Positions 7,960 to 16,519 of a stretch of DNA of 64,000 nucleotides are shown piece by piece. Numbering within the stretch: position 1 is the first letter of the stretch; every line of letters starts with the position of its first letter. The notes below the pieces were generated by a model, which was given only the letters and a program-made list of their open reading frames with translations, was not told the origin of the DNA and made no database searches. Source of the stretch: Pseudomonadota bacterium. GTDB lineage: Bacteria > Desulfobacterota > Binatia > UBA9968. The translations under genes and the position numbers were made by a program. The stretch is taken from assembly GCA_021324155.1 (NCBI GenBank), contig JAJPJQ010000037.1:100427-164426 (forward strand), read 5' to 3'.

Positions 7960-9336
7960 GTGGAAGCGCAAGCGGCGCTCGCCGAGAACGCATCAGCACG
8001 CTCCGATCTCAAGGCCATCTGGCGCCTCGCAATTCCCGCCATGCTCGCGATCGCGAGCGAGCCCGTGTTCGTGCTCGCCGACACCGCGATGATCGGCCGA
8101 TTGGGCGTCGATCCGCTCGCGGCGCGCTCGATCGCGTCGTCGCTGATCGGCGGCATCTACTGGGTCTTCGCCTTTCTCATCTTCGGCACGACGACGCTCG
8201 TCGGCTTCCACCGCGGCCGCAACGAGCCGGAAGCCTGCGGCGAGCTTTTGGTGCACGCGCTTTTCATCGCGCTCGCCGGCGGCGTCGCCGTCGCGCTGCT
8301 GGGATATTTTTTCGCCGAGCGTCTTTATATATGGATGGGCGCCGGACCCGGCGTGCTCGAACCGGGGACGGCGTATTTTCGCGTCGTCATCCTCGGCACG
8401 CCGTTCACGTTTCTATATTTCGCCGCCATCGGCTTTCTCCGCGGCGTCGAGGATACGCGGACGCCGATGCTGATCGCCTTCGCCGCCAACGGCCTCAACA
8501 TCGTCCTCGATTATTTCCTGATCTACGGCGGTCTAGGCCTGCCGGCGCTCGGGCTCGACGGCGCCGCGACGGCGCGGCTCGTCTCGCAGATGCTCGCCGG
8601 CTCGCTCTGCGCGGCGGTCGTTTTTTTCTCATCCTATACTGCGGCGTACCGCCTCGACCGCTGGCGCCTCGATGCGCGGAGATTTCTATCGCTCTCGCGC
8701 ATCGGCAGCGATCTCGCGCTCCGCACCGGCGCGCTGCGTTTCTCGCTCGTCTTCGCCACCGGCACGGTCGCGCGCATGGGAGCGGTCGCGCTTTCGAGCC
8801 ACGAAATCGCGCTGCAATTGTTTTTGCTCTCGTCCGATACGACCGACGGCATCGCCGTCGCGGGCCAGACGCTCGCCGCCGGTCATCTCGGGGCGGGCCG
8901 AGCCGAGCGCGCCTACCGGATGGGCCGCGTGCTGATTCTCTGCGGCGCAGTGTTGGGCGTCTTGTTCGGCGCCGCGTATTTCTTGCTCCAGGAATCGATC
9001 GTCGGCTTTTTTACGCGGAGCGGCGAGGTCGAAGCAACGCTCGCCGGCCTGATCTTCGTCCTGCTCGCCGTCTTTCAGCCGATCAACGGCGCGGTATTCG
9101 CCTCGGACGGCTTTCTCCTTGGCGTCAACGACACGCGCTATCTCATGCGCGCGATGCTCGTCGGCGCGCTCGGCATCTTCGTGCCGATCGCGTGGCTGTC
9201 GCTGCGCGAGGGTTGGGGACTCCGCGGCATCTGGATCGGCCTCAGCCTGCTGATGGCGTGGCGTCTCGCGACGAATCTCGCTCGCTTTCTGAGCAAACGG
9301 TGGGAGCCGCTACTTTCCGGACAAGGTCCACGGTAG
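7960..9336 (+). CDS. MATE family efflux transporter (DinF-like)
   Basis: 458 residues from GTG at 7960 (VEAQAALAENASARSDLKAI), chosen because it directly follows the stop of the previous gene; the longer track ORF overlaps that gene in another frame. About 12 membrane segments and MATE signatures AIPAMLAIASEPVFVLADTA and FLRGVEDTRTPM. MATE proteins export cationic drugs or metabolites using Na+ or H+ gradients. This one resembles the DinF subgroup. Confidence 0.88.
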   Translation: MEAQAALAENASARSDLKAIWRLAIPAMLAIASEPVFVLADTAMIGRLGVDPLAARSIASSLIGGIYWVFAFLIFGTTTLVGFHRGRNEPEACGELLVHALFIALAGGVAVALLGYFFAERLYIWMGAGPGVLEPGTAYFRVVILGTPFTFLYFAAIGFLRGVEDTRTPMLIAFAANGLNIVLDYFLIYGGLGLPALGLDGAATARLVSQMLAGSLCAAVVFFSSYTAAYRLDRWRLDARRFLSLSRIGSDLALRTGALRFSLVFATGTVARMGAVALSSHEIALQLFLLSSDTTDGIAVAGQTLAAGHLGAGRAERAYRMGRVLILCGAVLGVLFGAAYFLLQESIVGFFTRSGEVEATLAGLIFVLLAVFQPINGAVFASDGFLLGVNDTRYLMRAMLVGALGIFVPIAWLSLREGWGLRGIWIGLSLLMAWRLATNLARFLSKRWEPLLSGQGPR

Positions 9337-9542
9337 CGAGCGGCCGAGGATTTCTTCCAGAACCTTGACGTCTTCCCGATAGGTATCTGCGAGGGCCTGC
9401 CACGGCGTGATATCGCGTACCGCCGCTTCGGCATTGCGAGTAAACTCCTCGATGGAATCGCGAAAGCTTGTTCTGCGAGCTCAAGAATGTACCGTTGACG
9501 CCGATCCCACGCTTCGACAAATTCGTCGAAGTGTGGGATCAT
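9310..9542 (-). pseudogene. Small hypothetical gene with a frameshift
   Basis: Reading from ATG at 9542 gives MIPHFDEFVEAWDRRQRYIL then ELAEQAF. After a one-base shift near 9463 the sequence continues as RDSIEEFTRNAEAAVRDITP and ends LGRSLPWTLSGK with a TAG at 9310. Both parts read like one helical protein of about 77 residues, so a base is probably missing in a short T run. The family is not recognised. It overlaps the MATE 3' end by 27 nt on the other strand, and its start codon lies inside the hairpin at 9503-9540. Confidence 0.5.
9503..9540. repeat. Long near-perfect hairpin
   Basis: Arms gatcccacgcttcgac and gtcgaagtgtgggatc, 16 bp with one mismatch around a 6-nt loop, extended outward by gacgc / gcgtc. 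It lies just upstream of the SDR gene and covers the start of the broken small ORF on the minus strand. The word gagctcaagaat occurs on each side (9478 and 9570), so the segment may be a rearranged duplication. Confidence 0.7.
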
Positions 9543-9581
9543 TCAGCGTCCAACGCGCGAGTCGTTAAGGAGCTCAAGAAT

Positions 9582-10310
9582 ATGTCGCAAGTGATCATCG
9601 TCACCGGAGGCGCCGGCGGAATCGGCGCGCCGCTCTGCCGCGCGCTCGCGGCAGACGGCTACACCGTCGTCGTCGCGGACTTCGCCGCCGATGCGGGCAA
9701 TGCGCTCGCTGAAGACATCAACCGAAGCGGCGGGAAAGCCGTCTTCCAGCAGCTCGATGTGCGCGACAAAGCCGGCGCCGAGCGCCTCGCGGCCGATACA
9801 TTAAAGAGCTTCGGGCAGATCGACGTGCTGATCAACGCCGCCGGCGTCATCTCGCGCATGCCCGTCTTGGAGATGCCGGAAGCGGAATGGGACCGCGTGC
9901 TCGGCATCAATCTCAAAGGCACGTTTCTTTGCTCGCAAGCCGTCGCACGCCACATGGCGGAGCGTAAATCGGGCAAGATCATCTGCGTCGCCTCCGGCCG
10001 CGGCATCGCCGGACAGCGGCGCGCCGCGCACTACGCCGCTTCGAAAGGCGGCGTGATCGCATTCGTCAAATCGCTCGCCTTGGAGCTCGCGCCGCAGAGC
10101 GTCGCGGTGAACGCGATCGCGCCGGGCGCAACCGATACGGCGATGTCGCGCTCCGGCTCGACGGACGAGGAATGGAAGAAGCGCGCGGCCGTGCCGCCGA
10201 TGATGGGCGGCCTGACGGAAAAAGATGAGATTGTCGGAGTGGTCCGTTATCTTCTATCGGAGCCGGCGCGACACATCACGGGCCAGACTTTTCTGCTGCG
10301 TACGCCATGA
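9582..10310 (+). CDS. SDR family NAD(P)-dependent oxidoreductase
   Basis: 242 residues from ATG at 9582, chosen over the track start at 9468 because AAGGAG lies 9 nt upstream and the Rossmann motif TGGAGGIG (residues 8-15) then falls at the usual place. The catalytic triad is present: Ser138, Tyr151 and Lys155 in YAASK. NAA at residues 85-87 is also typical. It resembles 3-oxoacyl-ACP reductases, but many SDRs share this form and the substrate is unknown. It overlaps the next gene by 4 nt. Confidence 0.87.
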   Translation: MSQVIIVTGGAGGIGAPLCRALAADGYTVVVADFAADAGNALAEDINRSGGKAVFQQLDVRDKAGAERLAADTLKSFGQIDVLINAAGVISRMPVLEMPEAEWDRVLGINLKGTFLCSQAVARHMAERKSGKIICVASGRGIAGQRRAAHYAASKGGVIAFVKSLALELAPQSVAVNAIAPGATDTAMSRSGSTDEEWKKRAAVPPMMGGLTEKDEIVGVVRYLLSEPARHITGQTFLLRTP

Positions 10311-11536
10311 GCGCAGCGCAACAATCACGCGACGGAAATCTGCTCTACTCGATTCGCTCATTTTGGTCGCGCCACCGCGGCAAAGCGCTCGGGCTCGCGA
10401 TCGGCGTTATGGCGGTCATGGCCGTCCGGCGCACAGCTCAAGGCTTCAGCAGGGTCGCCGTGGGCGGGATTCGCGGCGATGTCGCGGATATTTTTCACGA
10501 CCTCGTGCCGCGCTGGTTCGGCGGGCAGCCGGTTTACGCGTACTCCTATCTTGCCGTCCATCCGCCGGCGACCTACGCGATTTTATGGCCGGTCTTCGGT
10601 ACGCTCGACATCGATGCCGCGCGAGCGGTGTGGATCGCGCTGCTGACAGGCGGTCTCGCTTGGCTCATGTACATATCGGTGGTCGAGACGCTCGCATCCT
10701 CCGCTCAAGAACGCGTCTTCGCGGCGCTCATGCCCCCGTGTATGTACGCTACTCTGCTCACGGTGAGTTCGGGACAGTTCGGCGTCGTGATCCTGCCTCT
10801 TCTGATCTGCGCGCTGATACTCTTGAAGCGCAATGCGCCGTCATGGCGCCGCGACATATTATCCGGCGCGCTGCTGTTGCTCGCGCTCGTCAAGCCGACG
10901 GTCGCCGCGCCTTTCGTATGGATCGCGCTGGTTCTTCCCGGCGGCATCAGACCCGTAATGATCGTTTTTTTGGCGTATGCCGCGTTAACGATCCTCGCGC
11001 TAACTTTCCAACCGACGGACGCCGCCAGGCTGTTTCACGAATGGCAAGAACGCAGCCACGTGCTCGCCTCCACCGCAGGCTCGGCGAATTTGCATCGCTT
11101 GCTCGCGCGTTTTGCCTCCGAACGATGGCTGATGCCCGTTTCGTTCGCCGCATTCGCGGCGCTCGGCTGGTGGACATATCGCAGCCGCACAGCCGACGTG
11201 TGGCTGCTGCTCGGAGTGGCCGCGGTCTTCGCGCGGGTTTGGACGTATCACCGGCAGTATGACGATATTCTCATATTGCTGCCCGCGATCGCGCTGTTTC
11301 GCCTAACCAAGAGGGCGTCTTCGAATGATGGAGTCGAAGTTCTCGCGGGCCTGCTGCTGGCGTCGATTATCGCGACCTGGGTTGCGCCGATCTGGCTGCA
11401 TTACCATGTGATCGTCGCGCGAACGACGACGCTTCTGTGGCTTGCGGCAGGCGGTTTTATCGCCCTGCAGACGCGGAAAGAGATGCTTCGGTTGAAAAAA
11501 TCAGCCGTCGGCACAGATTTCCGCGCCGCCGGCTGA
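10307..11536 (+). CDS. Glycosyltransferase family 87 / DUF2029 membrane protein
   Basis: 409 residues with about 9-10 hydrophobic segments. The first periplasmic loop carries GDVADIFHDLVPRWFGGQPV, with the acidic residue expected in GT-C enzymes, then AVHPPATYAILWP. GT87 enzymes use polyprenyl-phosphate sugars, for example mannosyltransferases of envelope glycolipids. Its ATG overlaps the SDR stop (ATGA), so the two are coupled. The acceptor is unknown. Confidence 0.78.
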   Translation: MSAAQQSRDGNLLYSIRSFWSRHRGKALGLAIGVMAVMAVRRTAQGFSRVAVGGIRGDVADIFHDLVPRWFGGQPVYAYSYLAVHPPATYAILWPVFGTLDIDAARAVWIALLTGGLAWLMYISVVETLASSAQERVFAALMPPCMYATLLTVSSGQFGVVILPLLICALILLKRNAPSWRRDILSGALLLLALVKPTVAAPFVWIALVLPGGIRPVMIVFLAYAALTILALTFQPTDAARLFHEWQERSHVLASTAGSANLHRLLARFASERWLMPVSFAAFAALGWWTYRSRTADVWLLLGVAAVFARVWTYHRQYDDILILLPAIALFRLTKRASSNDGVEVLAGLLLASIIATWVAPIWLHYHVIVARTTTLLWLAAGGFIALQTRKEMLRLKKSAVGTDFRAAG

Positions 11537-11542
11537 ACGATT

Positions 11543-12664
11543 TCAGGCGGCGAATCGGGCAGGAGAAAAAGATTCCGCCGCTCCGCCGGCGTCCGAGCCG
11601 ATCATGCGCGCGGCGAGCGCGCCCACCGCCGAGCTTGTCGTGACGCCGTGACCGCCCAGGCCGGCGACCCAGAAGAAGCCTTTGACTTTCGGGTCGGGCC
11701 CGATGATGAAGCGGCCGTCGGCCGACAGCGTTCTGAGCCCCGCCCAATGTTTGCGGATGGCCACCTCGGAAAGCGCCGGCAGATAGCGGCGGATTTTATC
11801 GAATAAAATTTCCGCCACGGCCTCATCCGTCTGCGCGTCGCACGGCGCCATCTCCTCTTGATCGCACGGACAGAGCAGCAAGCCGCCCGAATCCGGCCGG
11901 AAATAAAATTCGTGCGTGACGTCCCAGACGAACGGCCATTTCCGGTCGACCGATGCGATCGGACTCGTAATATATAGATGACGGCGGCAAGGGTGCAGCG
12001 GCGCATCGACCGCCCCGGCGAGACGGGCAACGGTAAGCGCCCAGGGACCCGCGGCGTCGACCACCTTCTCGGTCTTGATGACGCCGTCGTCGGTGACGAC
12101 CGCGGCGACCCGTCCGGCATGAACGTCGATCGAGCGCACGCGCGAGCGATAGCGGATCTCCGCGCCGGCCGCGCGCGCGGCTTTGAGATATCCGGTGAGC
12201 AGCGCATGGATATCGACGACGCCGTCGGTCGCGGACCACACCGCGCCTTCGAACTCCGCGTTTTCGAGCGCCGGTACGTGCGCGACGGCGCGCTCGCGTG
12301 TCCAGCACTCGGCCGACATGCCGAGGCTGCGCGCCATCTCCGCGTCGCGCGCGAGCCGCCGCCACCCCTCGCCGGAGGCGAGCAGCAGCGACCCGTTCTG
12401 CTCGAAGCGCGGCGACTCGGGAAAGTCCGGCGGAGGCGAGCGGAGGAACGCGGCGCCCTCTTCGGTCAGCTTCGCGAGCGCCGAGTCGGCGACGACCTGA
12501 CGCACCATGGAGGCGTTTCGCCCGGACGAATGCACGCCGGGAATCGCCTCCTGCTCGAGGACGACGATATCGCGCGCGCCGTTTCGCGTAAGATGATACG
12601 CGGTCGCAGCGCCGGCGAAGCCGGCGCCGATGATAACGCAGTCGGCGGTGGTGATGTCTGCCAT
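11543..12664 (-). CDS. FAD-dependent oxidoreductase (DAO / glycine-oxidase-like)
   Basis: 373 residues. The N-terminal dinucleotide motif is CVIIGAGFAGAATAYHLTRN (Gly12, Gly14, Gly17), followed by VVLEQE. A DAO-type C-terminus has GLRTLSADGRFIIGPD and GLGGHGVTTS. The family covers sarcosine oxidase beta, glycine oxidase and D-amino acid dehydrogenases. It lies 9 nt downstream of a ferredoxin gene, which suggests a dehydrogenase passing electrons to ferredoxin rather than an oxidase; this is inference. Confidence 0.83.
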   Translation of the reverse strand: MADITTADCVIIGAGFAGAATAYHLTRNGARDIVVLEQEAIPGVHSSGRNASMVRQVVADSALAKLTEEGAAFLRSPPPDFPESPRFEQNGSLLLASGEGWRRLARDAEMARSLGMSAECWTRERAVAHVPALENAEFEGAVWSATDGVVDIHALLTGYLKAARAAGAEIRYRSRVRSIDVHAGRVAAVVTDDGVIKTEKVVDAAGPWALTVARLAGAVDAPLHPCRRHLYITSPIASVDRKWPFVWDVTHEFYFRPDSGGLLLCPCDQEEMAPCDAQTDEAVAEILFDKIRRYLPALSEVAIRKHWAGLRTLSADGRFIIGPDPKVKGFFWVAGLGGHGVTTSSAVGALAARMIGSDAGGAAESFSPARFAA

Positions 12665-12673
12665 CGAAAACGT

Positions 12674-12892
12674 CTACGCTGGAGGGAAGATCCTTTTACC
12701 CGTGCCCTCTTCTTCCACGACAATCGCTTTGGTGGGGCATACTTTGGCGGCCAGCACGATCTTCTCGTCGCTGTCGCCGTTGGGATCGACCACTATCGAG
12801 ATGAATTTTTCGTCGAGCTGAAACACTTTAGGGGCCGCCTGCACGCATTTGCCGTAGCCTTCGCACTTCTCGCGCACCACCGTGATCTTCAT
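12674..12892 (-). CDS. Ferredoxin, [3Fe-4S] type
   Basis: 72 residues from ATG at 12892, preferred over the GTG at 12901 because the strong GGAGGAGGT lies at the right distance only for the ATG. The cluster ligands are Cys10-x5-Cys16 (CEGYGKC) and Cys52-Pro (VCPTKAI). Three cysteines with the middle CxxC position lost is the pattern of [3Fe-4S] ferredoxins that serve P450s and oxygenases. It is the first gene of a two-gene unit with the FAD oxidoreductase. Confidence 0.85.
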   Translation of the reverse strand: MKITVVREKCEGYGKCVQAAPKVFQLDEKFISIVVDPNGDSDEKIVLAAKVCPTKAIVVEEEGTGKRIFPPA

Positions 12893-12989
12893 GTCGCCCA
12901 CCTCCTCCTTTTTTCTATCCTATTAAAACGCTTTCAGCCAGTCCGGCGACCACAGCGTAAGTCTCGGACCTTGTTCGCTTTAACTCTAT

Positions 12990-13017
12990 TTGCATCCAGC
13001 AACAACTGCGCTATAGT
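12990..13017 (+). promoter_or_regulatory. Sigma-70-type promoter giving a probably leaderless transcript
   Basis: TTGCAT at 12990-12995 and TATAGT at 13012-13017 with a 16-nt spacer. Transcription starting about 7 nt after the -10 would begin at or next to the ATG at 13025. No Shine-Dalgarno sequence precedes that ATG. Confidence 0.5.
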
Positions 13018-13024
13018 GTCACTG

Positions 13025-14851
13025 ATGAGAGTCCACCGCTACACGCAGTGGGACGGCACGCAGCAGATTCGCTTTCCCACTTCCGAGGACCTTCTCAAAC
13101 ATCTCTCCGATAATTTCCTCGAAGAAGAAGGCGTTCGCCGCGCGCTGAGAGACTTGATGCGCCGCGGCGTCTCGTCCGAAGACGGCTTGCGCTCCGTGAA
13201 GGGCTTGCGCGATTTCCTGCGCGACGCCGAGGACAAGAAAAAAGAGCTGCTGGAAAAGTATTCCCCGGAGTCCTTCAAGCTCACGCCCGAAGAAGCGAAA
13301 GCGCTGAGCGACAAGCTCAACAGCCTGGCGGAGAAACTCGAGGCGTACCATGAGAAAATGCGCAACTTCATGGAGCGGCTCTCCGGCCGCTACGCGCAAA
13401 ACATGGACGAGCTCGCGCAGAAGATGCAGGAAGGTTTCCAGCGCTACCAGGAGTTGCGCGACCGCCTGAAGGACCAGATCGCGCAGCGCAAGATGAAGCG
13501 CCCGCAGGACATGACCGGCCAAGGGCATCAAAACCTGATGGAGATGCTCGAGCGGATGAACAAGCTGCTCGAGGATGAAAATTTTCTCAAAAATCTTCCC
13601 AACATGCTCGACGCGGCCGTCGAGGACATCGACAATCTGCTGGAGAATCTGAACTCGATGTCCGAGGAACAGCTCGGCCAGCTGAGCGAAGCGCTCAGCC
13701 AGATGGAGCAGCTCCAGGAGCTGCTGAACCAGTATCCGTTCCAGGGCTCGCAGCGCATGGGCATGGGCGAAGCCGGCCAGGTGCTGGGACAGCTCCGGCG
13801 GCTCGAGCAATTCATCCGATGGGGGCAGCGCGGCATGGCCGATATCGCCGATCTCAATCTCGACGAGATCCGCGAGCTCCTGGGCGACGAGGCCTACGAG
13901 CAGCTCAAGTACCTGAAGGGCATCGAGCACATGCTCGAAGAGGACGGTTACCTCGTCCGCACCGGCCAGGGGCTGCGCTTGAGCCCCAAGGGAATGCGCA
14001 GGATCGGCGACAAGGCGCTCCGCGAGATCTTCCAGATGCTCAACCGCAACCGCTGGGGCGACCACAACACGGTGGTCAAGGGCCTGCACGGGGAGACGCT
14101 CGAGGAGACGAAGAAATACGAGTACGGCGACCCGATGAACGTCAACATCGGCGAGACGCTCATGAACGCGCTCGAGAGCGGCGGTCGCAGCGTGCCGCTG
14201 AAAGTCGGCCCCAACGACTTCGCCGTCCATCGCCAGGAATTTTCCACCGACTGCGAGACGGTGCTGCTGATCGACGTGAGCTATTCGATGCTCATGAACG
14301 ACGCGCTGCACGCGGGGAAAAAGGTGGCGCTCGCGCTGCACCGGTTGATCGAGACGAAATATCCGCAGGACGTGCTCCACCTGGTGGCGTTCCGCTCGAA
14401 CGCGAAGGTCATCCGCGCGCAGGATCTGCCCTCGATCGTCGCCATCACCTACTTCATGGAGCACGGCACGGACATCAAGGAGGCGCTGCGCTTTTCGCGG
14501 CAAATCCTCGGCGCGCAGAAAGCGAGCAACCGCCAGATCATTCTCATCACCGACGGCGAGCCCACGGCCGTGACGCTCGACCGCGGCGGCCGGCTGCACA
14601 GCGGCTGGGGCTCGGCGCTGCTGCACGAGAGAATCGTGCAGGAGACCCTCAAGGAAGTCCGGCGCTGCACGCAGAGCGGCATCAAGATCAATACCTTCAT
14701 GCTCGGCACGGATTTCTACCGCCGCGGCTTCATCGACCAGCTCTCCCGCCTCAACACGGGGCGCGTTTTCTATACCTCGCCCGATCAGATCGGCAACTAC
14801 ATCGTCGTCGACTACATCGCGAACAAGCGCAAGCGCATCGGCCGGCAGTAA
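13025..14851 (+). CDS. VWA domain-containing protein
   Basis: 608 residues from ATG at 13025 (MRVHRYTQWDGTQQIRFP); the 957-aa track ORF is read-through from shadow sequence. Residues 60-260 are rich in charged helices and likely coiled coils. The C-terminal von Willebrand A domain has a full MIDAS metal site: LLIDVSYSM (Asp417, Ser419, Ser421), HGTDIKEAL and ITDGEP. Such proteins usually pair with a MoxR or CbbQ-type AAA ATPase, but none is in the window. The predicted promoter overlaps the start, so the mRNA is probably leaderless. Function unknown. Confidence 0.85.
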   Translation: MRVHRYTQWDGTQQIRFPTSEDLLKHLSDNFLEEEGVRRALRDLMRRGVSSEDGLRSVKGLRDFLRDAEDKKKELLEKYSPESFKLTPEEAKALSDKLNSLAEKLEAYHEKMRNFMERLSGRYAQNMDELAQKMQEGFQRYQELRDRLKDQIAQRKMKRPQDMTGQGHQNLMEMLERMNKLLEDENFLKNLPNMLDAAVEDIDNLLENLNSMSEEQLGQLSEALSQMEQLQELLNQYPFQGSQRMGMGEAGQVLGQLRRLEQFIRWGQRGMADIADLNLDEIRELLGDEAYEQLKYLKGIEHMLEEDGYLVRTGQGLRLSPKGMRRIGDKALREIFQMLNRNRWGDHNTVVKGLHGETLEETKKYEYGDPMNVNIGETLMNALESGGRSVPLKVGPNDFAVHRQEFSTDCETVLLIDVSYSMLMNDALHAGKKVALALHRLIETKYPQDVLHLVAFRSNAKVIRAQDLPSIVAITYFMEHGTDIKEALRFSRQILGAQKASNRQIILITDGEPTAVTLDRGGRLHSGWGSALLHERIVQETLKEVRRCTQSGIKINTFMLGTDFYRRGFIDQLSRLNTGRVFYTSPDQIGNYIVVDYIANKRKRIGRQ

Positions 14852-14867
14852 ACGGCCGCCGGGATTA

Positions 14868-14910
14868 GAATAAAAAAGGGAGGAGGCTCGCGCCCCCTCC
14901 CTTTTTATTC
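14868..14910. terminator. Bidirectional intrinsic terminator
   Basis: gaataaaaaagggagg pairs with cctccctttttattc. GC-rich inner stem and A/T outer tracts fit termination on both strands, serving the VWA gene (+) and the small secreted protein gene (-), which converge here. Confidence 0.8.
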
Positions 14911-14928
14911 CGCTCAGCTCAGCGAGGA

Positions 14929-15240
14929 CTAATCGTCCGGGGAGGTCTCCTCCCGCATCCTCTGCACGGCGTGTTGCTGTTCGGCCTGGTCGCAGGGTCC
15001 GGAATAATCGATCCAGTCCTGCCACTCCGGCGTCATCTGATCCTCGTTGTTCCCCGACGGCTTGTCGTTGTCGGGCGCGGGTATTTTGATGTTGCAGTAA
15101 TTGTCCGGCACGACCGTGGCTTTGGGATTTTCGTCCGCCGGCGACCACTCGCTCTGGGCCGCGACTGGCGCGGCCTGAAGCGCGAGGACGGCGGCGAACC
15201 CCGCGGCGTAAAGAATGTTGGTTTTCTTGTTAAACGTCAT
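14929..15240 (-). CDS. Small secreted hypothetical protein
   Basis: 103 residues with a clear signal peptide (MTFNKKTNILYAAGFAAVLA, cleavage after APVAAQ near residue 29). The mature part is short, acidic and proline/asparagine-rich with two cysteines (DNYCNIK, SGPCDQ) that could form a disulfide. No family recognised. It ends at the shared terminator. Confidence 0.65.
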   Translation of the reverse strand: MTFNKKTNILYAAGFAAVLALQAAPVAAQSEWSPADENPKATVVPDNYCNIKIPAPDNDKPSGNNEDQMTPEWQDWIDYSGPCDQAEQQHAVQRMREETSPDD

Positions 15241-15363
15241 TGCTATTCTCCTAAAGCTTGCGGCGCTAGCCGAAAGCGAGTTCGTGACGGGCGGGCGCGG
15301 CGCGCACGGACCCCATCGATTAATAATTTCCGAGAAAAAAGTGCCGAGCGACCCGAGAGCGGA

Positions 15364-15711
15364 TCAGAGATTCAGAACGGAGAGAAATAAATTCGTAGAG
15401 ATTTTCTGCACGGGCGCGAGCCCCTCGCATGAGCCGAGTGAAAATCCCGCGGCCCCGACGCTGTTTAACGGAGTTTTCGGCGACAGGTAGCGCGCCGGCA
15501 TGCGCGCGCCGTCCGACGGCGCGGCATTTTCCAAGCAAACGCTGCGCTTGAGCGGCCGGTGCTGACTCACCGGCGCGCGGCCGTTCTCGGCCGCGCGCTG
15601 AGCAATCGAGTCGTAACGCCCCAGCGTCGCGCGGCCGCTGTGCGCGCAGACGAGCGCGAAGCCAAAGAAAAGCAGGATGGCAAGCGCGGCGATCGGTTGT
15701 TTCGCGAGCAT
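15364..15711 (-). CDS. Possible secreted hypothetical protein
   Basis: 115 codons starting MLAKQPIAALAILLFFGFAL, which looks like a signal peptide. The rest (RAAENGRAPVSQHRP, SVCLENAAPSDGARM) has no known domain, and the last 30 residues cross a stretch that resembles part of a riboswitch on the other strand. No Shine-Dalgarno sequence is evident. The gap 15241-15780 has nothing better, so this may be a decayed or false ORF. Confidence 0.3.
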   Translation of the reverse strand: MLAKQPIAALAILLFFGFALVCAHSGRATLGRYDSIAQRAAENGRAPVSQHRPLKRSVCLENAAPSDGARMPARYLSPKTPLNSVGAAGFSLGSCEGLAPVQKISTNLFLSVLNL

Positions 15712-15780
15712 GTTTCCACAGTAAACCGTTCGCTCCCAAAGTCAACGGTTTGGAGAATTAAAAGAATATTAAAAAATCTA

Positions 15781-16518
15781 TCAGCCGCGGAGAAGAAAAT
15801 TCAGACCGGCGATCGCGAGCGCGGCTTCGACGAGCACGAGAAAGACGGCTTCGGGCAGACGATCCAACAGCTTTTTGCCGGCGTACGATCCCGCGATCAT
15901 GACCGAGCCTAGAATGAGGCCGACGGCAAGGCCGCGCGCGGTTAAGACCGACGTGCTGCCGTATACGGCGACTTTGGTGACATGCATCACGACGGTCGCG
16001 AGCGCCTCGGTGCCGATCAGGGCGCCTTTGACGAGGCCGTAGGCGAGAAAGAACGGGATCATGATCGGCCCGACGCTGCCGAGCAGCGCAGAGAGAAAGC
16101 TGAAGACCGCGCCGAGGATCGCGAAGCCGCGGAGCGGCACGCGCAGCGCCGCGGCGCTGCCGAAATGCCGGTACAGCACGACGGCGATCAGGAACACGCC
16201 CAGCAGGCGCGTGAGGAACGAGAGCGGCGCGGACGCGAAGAGGAGTCCGCCCGCGACGGCGGCGGGAATCCCGCCGAGCGCGAACCAACCGACGACTTTG
16301 AGATCGACCTCGCGCCGGTTGAAGACAACCCGGCTCAAGTTGCCGATGAGCTGCGCGACGGTGAGAATCGGAATCGCGTCGCGAATACCGAAGAGCACGA
16401 CGAGAAACGGCAGCAGCACCGCTGCGCCGCCGAATCCGGCGACGGCGGCGAGCGTGGAAGCCAGGAAAGCGCCGCCCCCGAGCAGCAGCAGGTCGCCGAG
16501 CGGCAGCGCGAGCGGCAT
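15781..16518 (-). CDS. Sulfite exporter TauE/SafE family protein
   Basis: 245 residues from ATG at 16518 (MPLALPLGDLLLLGGGAFLA); the longer track ORF is an out-of-frame extension into the FIST gene. Eight or so membrane segments with the family glycine pattern AAVAGFGGAAVLLPFLVVLF. Members export sulfite, sulfoacetate or related organic anions. Its start is 1-2 nt beyond the stop of the upstream FIST gene (TAAAATG), so the genes are coupled. Confidence 0.85.
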   Translation of the reverse strand: MPLALPLGDLLLLGGGAFLASTLAAVAGFGGAAVLLPFLVVLFGIRDAIPILTVAQLIGNLSRVVFNRREVDLKVVGWFALGGIPAAVAGGLLFASAPLSFLTRLLGVFLIAVVLYRHFGSAAALRVPLRGFAILGAVFSFLSALLGSVGPIMIPFFLAYGLVKGALIGTEALATVVMHVTKVAVYGSTSVLTARGLAVGLILGSVMIAGSYAGKKLLDRLPEAVFLVLVEAALAIAGLNFLLRG

Positions 16519-16519
16519 T

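Noticed and set aside
7675-9368. Large arginine-rich ORFs overlapping BtuF and MATE genes
   Set aside because: They are frame shadows of GC-rich genes; the real MATE start is the GTG at 7960.
11978-13024. N-terminal 349 codons of the 957-aa ORF before the VWA protein
   Set aside because: Antisense to the FAD oxidoreductase and ferredoxin genes, with shadow composition.
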